A DNA stretch of 8,693 nt from Sulfurimonas sp. Its GTDB lineage: Bacteria; Campylobacterota; Campylobacteria; Campylobacterales; Sulfurimonadaceae. The notes beneath the pieces are model-generated. The model worked only from the letters and a program-made list of their open reading frames with translations. It searched no databases and was not told the DNA's origin. Where the stretch lies: NCBI GenBank assembly GCA_003978475.1, contig QNZR01000055.1, forward strand, positions 1 to 8,693. The letters are read 5' to 3'. This document shows, in pieces, positions 4,764 to 8,693 of this stretch; position 1 is the first letter of the stretch; every line of letters begins with the position of its first letter. The position numbers and the translations under genes are program-made.

Positions 4764-6977
4764 TTGAGCAAGCCACTAGAGAACATCGACGAGATACTTT
4801 CCCAGCATAAGCTTTCGCAGACAGACTATGCCAACATTCAAAAGATTTTAGGTCGTGAACCCAATTTGGTAGAAGTAGGTATTTTCTCAGCAATGTGGAG
4901 TGAGCACTGTAGCTATAAATCGTCCAAGAAGCATCTTGGCGGTTTTCCTACTGAAGCGCCATGGGTCATTCAGGGACCGGGTGAAAATGCGGGGGTCATT
5001 GATATTGGCGACGGATATGCCGCCGTGTTTAAAATGGAGAGTCACAACCACCCGAGTTTCATAGAACCCTATCAGGGTGCGGCAACGGGTGTGGGTGGCA
5101 TTATGCGTGATATTTTTACCATGGGTGCCCGACCTGTCGCGAGTCTGAATGCATTACGTTTTGGTCATGTTCTTGAGAGTGATGCCACCAGTGCCCACCA
5201 GCGCTATTTGGTGCGTGGCGTGGTTGAGGGTATTGGTGGTTATGGTAACTGTATGGGTGTACCGACTATTGGCGGTGAAATGAGCTTTGATGCATGTTAC
5301 AACGGTAATATTTTGGTCAATGCGTTTAACCTGGGTATTGCCAAAAGCGATGAGATTTTTTATGGTAAAGCCGAAGGCGTCGGCAATCCGGTTATTTATG
5401 TCGGTTCCAAAACCGGGCGTGACGGTCTGGGCGGTGCCGTGATGAGTTCAGATTCGTTTACCGAAGAGTCCAAGTCGTTGCGACCGACGGTACAGGTGGG
5501 AGACCCCTTTACGGAAAAACTGCTTTTAGAAGCATGTTTGGAGCTGTTTCAGACCGAGCATGTTGTCGGTATTCAAGATATGGGGGCTGCCGGACTGACC
5601 TCCAGTTCGTTTGAGATGGCAGGGCGTTCGGGCAGCGGCATGATAATGCATTTAGACAAAGTTCCTGCCCGTGAGGAAGGGATGACACCCTATGAGTTCA
5701 TGCTCTCCGAATCGCAGGAGCGGATGCTTATTTGTGCCAAAAAAGGGAGTGAGCAGGAAATTATTGACATTTTCAACAAATGGGAACTTGATGCGGCAGT
5801 GGTTGGTGAAGTGACCGATACCGGTCGTATGGAACTTTTCTGGCATGGTGAGAAGTGTGCCGATATTCCGGTGGATCCGGTTAGCGAGGAGGCACCGGTG
5901 CTGGACCGTCCGACACGGCGACCCCGGTATTTGGATGCCATCGCGCACGTGAGTGTTGATGATTTTGACGTTGTGAGCAATCAGGAGGCGTTTGAGACGC
6001 TGCTTGCTTCCATGGAGGTCGTGGACAAAGGGTGGGTCTATCGACAGTACGACGCCATGGTACAGACCAATACGGTCAAAAAAGGCGGTGATCTGGATGC
6101 TTCGGTTATTCGTGTCAAAGAGACCGGCAGAGCATTGGCAATGAGCAGTGACTGCAATGTCCGTTTTTGTTACATTGACCCCAAAGGCGGTGCGGCGGCA
6201 GCAGTGATGGAAAGTGGTCGGAATGTGGCAATGAGCGGAGCACGTCCGCTGGCAATTACCGACTGTCTGAATTACGGTAATCCGGAAAACCCTGAGGTGA
6301 TGTGGCAGTTTGCGCAAGGGTGTCTGGGTATTAAAGAGGCATGTGCCAAACTCAATACACCGGTTATCGGCGGGAATGTCTCTCTTTATAATGAGACGAA
6401 TGGCGTGTCGGTGTTTCCCACCCCTTCGATTGCCACCGTAGGGCTCAATGATGACCAAAACAAGGTGTTGATGTCAAGTTTTCAGCATGAGGGAAACCTG
6501 CTCTATCTTGTCGGTGACAATCGCAGTGAGTTCGGCGGATCACTCTACATGAAAGAACTGTATGATACCGTAGCCGGAACACTGCCTGATATGGATTATG
6601 ACAAGGAGCTTGCCCTTTGGGATCTGGTGATTGAAGGCAATAAAAACGGCTGGCTCAGTGCAGCAAAAGACTGTAGTTCCGGCGGCATTGCCATTGCACT
6701 GGCAAAAATGGCGGCAACGAGCGGCTTGGGGTGTCAGGTAGCTGTAGTTCTTGAGCATGAACGCGATATTTTTGCAGAGAGTATGTCACGTGCGATTATT
6801 GAAGTCGCTCCTGAAAATGCGGTGGTTTTTGAAACCATGGCACAAACATTGACCTGCCAGAAAATCGGTACCGTCGGTGGCACAGAATTTACATGTAATA
6901 ATGTGCACATGCCGCTGCAAACCCTGCAACAGACCTATTACCATAGGTTTCAAGAGATTATTGAGCAAGATATTTAA
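4764..6977 (+). CDS. purL: Phosphoribosylformylglycinamidine synthase subunit PurL
   Basis: PurL catalyses the ATP-dependent amidation of FGAR to FGAM, the fourth step of purine synthesis, in the cytoplasm. It works with the glutaminase PurQ and the small subunit PurS; neither is in this window. At 737 residues it is the small bacterial form and complete. Visible motifs are EVGIFSAMWSEHCSYKSSKKHL (37-58, with H48), the ATP/metal segment FKMESHNHPS (89-98), GAATGVGGIMRDIFTMGARP (about 105-124), QDMGAAGLTSSSFEMAGRSG in the middle, and GGNVSLYNET plus DCSSGGIAIALAKM in the second half, reflecting the internally duplicated PurM-like fold. The start is TTG, supported by AAGGAA five bases upstream; the next in-frame Met is residue 44, past conserved sequence. 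The gene is alone on its strand, between divergent and convergent neighbours. Confidence 0.97.
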   Translation: MSKPLENIDEILSQHKLSQTDYANIQKILGREPNLVEVGIFSAMWSEHCSYKSSKKHLGGFPTEAPWVIQGPGENAGVIDIGDGYAAVFKMESHNHPSFIEPYQGAATGVGGIMRDIFTMGARPVASLNALRFGHVLESDATSAHQRYLVRGVVEGIGGYGNCMGVPTIGGEMSFDACYNGNILVNAFNLGIAKSDEIFYGKAEGVGNPVIYVGSKTGRDGLGGAVMSSDSFTEESKSLRPTVQVGDPFTEKLLLEACLELFQTEHVVGIQDMGAAGLTSSSFEMAGRSGSGMIMHLDKVPAREEGMTPYEFMLSESQERMLICAKKGSEQEIIDIFNKWELDAAVVGEVTDTGRMELFWHGEKCADIPVDPVSEEAPVLDRPTRRPRYLDAIAHVSVDDFDVVSNQEAFETLLASMEVVDKGWVYRQYDAMVQTNTVKKGGDLDASVIRVKETGRALAMSSDCNVRFCYIDPKGGAAAAVMESGRNVAMSGARPLAITDCLNYGNPENPEVMWQFAQGCLGIKEACAKLNTPVIGGNVSLYNETNGVSVFPTPSIATVGLNDDQNKVLMSSFQHEGNLLYLVGDNRSEFGGSLYMKELYDTVAGTLPDMDYDKELALWDLVIEGNKNGWLSAAKDCSSGGIAIALAKMAATSGLGCQVAVVLEHERDIFAESMSRAIIEVAPENAVVFETMAQTLTCQKIGTVGGTEFTCNNVHMPLQTLQQTYYHRFQEIIEQDI

Positions 6978-7045
6978 AGACAATCGTCGGCTAGGCAGGT
7001 TGAAGCGTCGTGAACGGTTCATGCGGTATGCATTGTGTTTTGATG

Positions 7046-7438
7046 TTACCGACATCTCTTAAGTGCCTGCATTAACCTGTCCATGTCGGGTACGCCGCGA
7101 ATGGGCTGGCAGGTAAACAATTCATGAGAATCCAAAAAAAAGAAACTCGGATAGCTCAGCGTATAGAGCATCTCAACAGGATAGTCCTGGCTCACTCCCT
7201 CGGTAATGAGAACAGCAACAAAATAGGTGTTAATGGTCGTCATGTAAGCTTGATTCATTAACAGTGTTTGCAATAGCATGCCTGTAGCGGCGGTATCTTC
7301 TTTGGCAACGAGTACTACCATTAAGGTTTTTTGGGTCTGTAGGGCTTCACGACGAGCCTCTTCAAAATTGCTGCGCCACGATACCTGTGCGGCATAAAGT
7401 ACCAAAAATGACAGTGCCAACGCCCAAAAGAGTCGCAT
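7046..7438 (-). CDS. Membrane-anchored thioredoxin-fold protein lacking CxxC
   Basis: The 130-residue protein starts with a hydrophobic segment (3-18) that serves as signal anchor or signal peptide, so the rest should face the periplasm. Residues 22-130 follow the thioredoxin-like (DUF255/thioredoxin_7 type) layout: a helix with FEEARREALQTQKTLMVVLVA, an active-site region, NTYFVAVLI, then YPSFFFLD with the cis-proline P97. Where relatives carry CxxC this protein reads KEDTAATGM (46-54); its only cysteines are C110 and C129, near the C-terminus. It is therefore unlikely to be a classical disulfide oxidoreductase and may act as a chaperone or partner. It begins four bases after the stop of the peroxidase gene, with only a weak ribosome binding site, so translational coupling is likely. 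It may help the peroxidase mature. The fold call is fairly confident, the role is inferred. Confidence 0.65.
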   Translation of the reverse strand: MRLFWALALSFLVLYAAQVSWRSNFEEARREALQTQKTLMVVLVAKEDTAATGMLLQTLLMNQAYMTTINTYFVAVLITEGVSQDYPVEMLYTLSYPSFFFLDSHELFTCQPIRGVPDMDRLMQALKRCR

Positions 7439-7442
7439 GGTG

Positions 7443-8513
7443 CTACCGGTTTAGATGTAAATCGACCAGTGTACCGCTGAGTGATTTTAAAAATGCCTCC
7501 AGCGCATCGAGCTGCTCTTTGGAGAGTTCGACACCGATTTGGTGTTTGCTCATAATCGTAATGGCTTCACGCAGAGTTTTAATCGCTCCGTTGTGAAAAT
7601 AGGGGGCAGTATCGGCGATATTACGCAAAATAGGAACCCGAAAATTTCGCTCCCCCCTGTTGCCCATAAATCCACCCTTGTTTTCAAAAGGGAAGGGGTG
7701 ATACATCTTGAAATTCAATCCGATATGGCTAATACTGCGTCCTTTGGTATTTTCGTTAAATGTGGTCGTGAGATTAATGATGCTGTTATAATCACGCAGC
7801 GGAAATTTTTGAATGCGCTGTCCTCCGACACTTGGTCCGAAATGGCACCCTTTGCAGCCCATATCGATGAACAGATTTAACCCGCGTTGCTCTTGCGGTG
7901 TTAGTGCGGTCTCATTGCCATCTAGAAAATCATCATAGCGGCTGCGGGTTATTAAGGTTTTTTCATACGCGGCAATGGCTTTGGTAACGGTGTCAAACCG
8001 AATACCCCGGGTGGGAAATACCCTCTGAAACTGTTGGCGGTATCGGGGGTTTTCTCTCACGCGTTCTACCACAAGCTCCGGGGTTGATGCCATTTCGAAC
8101 GGTGCTTGTATGGGACCTTTTGCCTGTTCATGAAGAGAGCTGGCTCTCCCGTCCCAAAAAAAGTGTTTGGAGTAGGAGGTATTGAAAACGGTCGGACTGT
8201 TAAGATGCGATGGATTGCTAAGGTTATGGTAGCCGACGGCAGTAGGTTTGTCATCATCACCGCCCTTGTTCAGGTCATGACAGGATGCGCATGAGATGCT
8301 GCGATCTTTAGAGAGGTTGGCATCGAAAAAGAGCTGTTTTCCCAGAAGCACTTTTGAGATGCTTAAGGGATTGTCCGCATCATCCACCTGAGCTTTGAGT
8401 GTCTCAAAGGTTGTCGGCATGGAGCGCAAGCCTTTGCTAAGCGCTTTATCTCTAAGCGTCTGCTGCGCTGTTGCAAGCGATACCCATACATACAGAAGTA
8501 GTAAAACACGCAT
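7443..8513 (-). CDS. Di-heme cytochrome c peroxidase (CcpA/MauG family)
   Basis: The 356-residue protein has a Sec signal peptide (likely cut after LATA, residue 16) and so acts in the periplasm, reducing H2O2 to water with electrons from small cytochromes. Two heme c sites are visible: CASCH (75-79) in the N-terminal domain and CKGCH (220-224) in the C-terminal domain. Other family landmarks are H96 in a VGYHN loop (where classical enzymes hold the displaceable ligand of the peroxidatic heme), SPTVFN (106-111), FFWDGRA with W120 between the hemes, GPIQAPFEM with E140, FRVPILRNIADTAPYFHNG (291-309) and M321 in an IMSKHQIG stretch, where classical enzymes place the axial Met of the electron-transfer heme. 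These features favour a true peroxidase over MauG, which lacks that Met. Length fits the family. It starts two bases after the SDR gene stop and is followed by the thioredoxin-like gene. Confidence 0.93.
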   Translation of the reverse strand: MRVLLLLYVWVSLATAQQTLRDKALSKGLRSMPTTFETLKAQVDDADNPLSISKVLLGKQLFFDANLSKDRSISCASCHDLNKGGDDDKPTAVGYHNLSNPSHLNSPTVFNTSYSKHFFWDGRASSLHEQAKGPIQAPFEMASTPELVVERVRENPRYRQQFQRVFPTRGIRFDTVTKAIAAYEKTLITRSRYDDFLDGNETALTPQEQRGLNLFIDMGCKGCHFGPSVGGQRIQKFPLRDYNSIINLTTTFNENTKGRSISHIGLNFKMYHPFPFENKGGFMGNRGERNFRVPILRNIADTAPYFHNGAIKTLREAITIMSKHQIGVELSKEQLDALEAFLKSLSGTLVDLHLNR

Positions 8514-8515
8514 GA

Positions 8516-8693
8516 CTATATTCCAAAGGTCTCTTTAACCGTTGCCTCAAAGGCGGCATCACTCATGGACTTTCGCATCGGAAGAAAGGTTTCTGCTTCA
8601 ACGCCTACGGGAACAAAAATGTCGGCATCATCATTTTCAATAATGGCTTTTACGGCTTGTGCTATGGGTTGTGGATCGGGTCCGTCGTTAATG
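8516..8693 (-). CDS. Short-chain dehydrogenase/reductase, C-terminal fragment
   Basis: Reading the minus strand from the window edge gives 58 residues ending in TAG (8516-8518): INDGPDPQPIAQAV at the start, then FVPVGVEAETFLPMRKSMSD and FEATVKETFGI at the end. The pattern of a helix with AQAVKAIIE, then a PVGVEA strand, then a charged helix, resembles the extreme C-terminus of classical SDR oxidoreductases, where the A.AI...IE / PVG.DA segment closes the substrate pocket. The Rossmann domain and the YxxxK active site lie outside the window, so substrate and cofactor cannot be judged. Only two bases separate it from the peroxidase ATG, so the two genes are very probably one operon, an odd pairing of a likely cytoplasmic enzyme with a periplasmic heme protein. 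Confidence 0.6.
   Translation of the reverse strand, partial: INDGPDPQPIAQAVKAIIENDDADIFVPVGVEAETFLPMRKSMSDAAFEATVKETFGI

Noticed and set aside
5652..6458. Long minus-strand open frame (268 codons) inside purL
   Set aside because: It lies entirely opposite a clearly conserved PurL sequence, has a low-complexity Cys/His/Arg composition typical of antisense frames, and has no recognisable domain.
6978..7045. Terminator between purL and the thioredoxin-like gene
   Set aside because: Only a short GAACGGTTC inverted repeat is visible, with no stable stem and T-run.
7539..7880. Plus-strand open frame of 113 codons opposite the peroxidase
   Set aside because: The opposite strand encodes the conserved C-terminal heme domain, and this frame shows no domain of its own.
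1..8693. CRISPR array, tRNA or rRNA genes
   Set aside because: No regularly spaced repeats, cloverleaf patterns or conserved rRNA segments were seen on either strand.

Overview
The window looks like a chromosomal segment of a Campylobacterota-type bacterium, perhaps near Sulfurimonas or Sulfurovum. This is an inference from gene style (a small-form PurL, a di-heme cytochrome c peroxidase, secreted Asp/Asn-rich proteins, T-rich TATAAT promoters). No rRNA or other strong taxonomic marker is present. Most of the window is moderate in GC, but roughly the first 1.1 kb is clearly AT-richer and looks like accessory DNA.

Layout: (1) 1-1100, accessory: the end of an unrecognised AT-rich gene, then a decayed REP-associated Y1 (HUH) transposase with a bulged inverted repeat on each side. 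(2) 1150-2625, plus strand: a probable two-gene operon with a four-helix CopD/HemJ-like membrane protein followed by a protoglobin fused to a four-helix PsiE-like membrane domain, a putative heme-based gas or redox sensor. (3) 2637-4619, minus strand: two exported proteins of unknown function, a lipoprotein and a Sec-exported protein, each with an Asp/Asn-rich calcium-loop-like motif. A perfect 32-bp palindrome lies between them. (4) 4620-6977, plus strand: a divergent promoter region and complete purL, starting at TTG. (5) 7046-8693, minus strand: a tightly packed cluster read as SDR oxidoreductase (cut by the window edge), then periplasmic di-heme peroxidase, then a small membrane-anchored thioredoxin-fold protein without its CxxC.

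Possible joint functions are inferred. The globin/CopD-like pair may sense O2, NO or redox at the membrane, and the peroxidase cluster probably removes H2O2 in the periplasm. A short palindromic motif, TACATGTAA, recurs in front of the CopD-like gene, as a double copy between the two secreted-protein genes and just ahead of the purL ribosome binding site. It is the best candidate here for an undescribed regulatory signal. I see no CRISPR array, tRNA, rRNA or obvious defence system.
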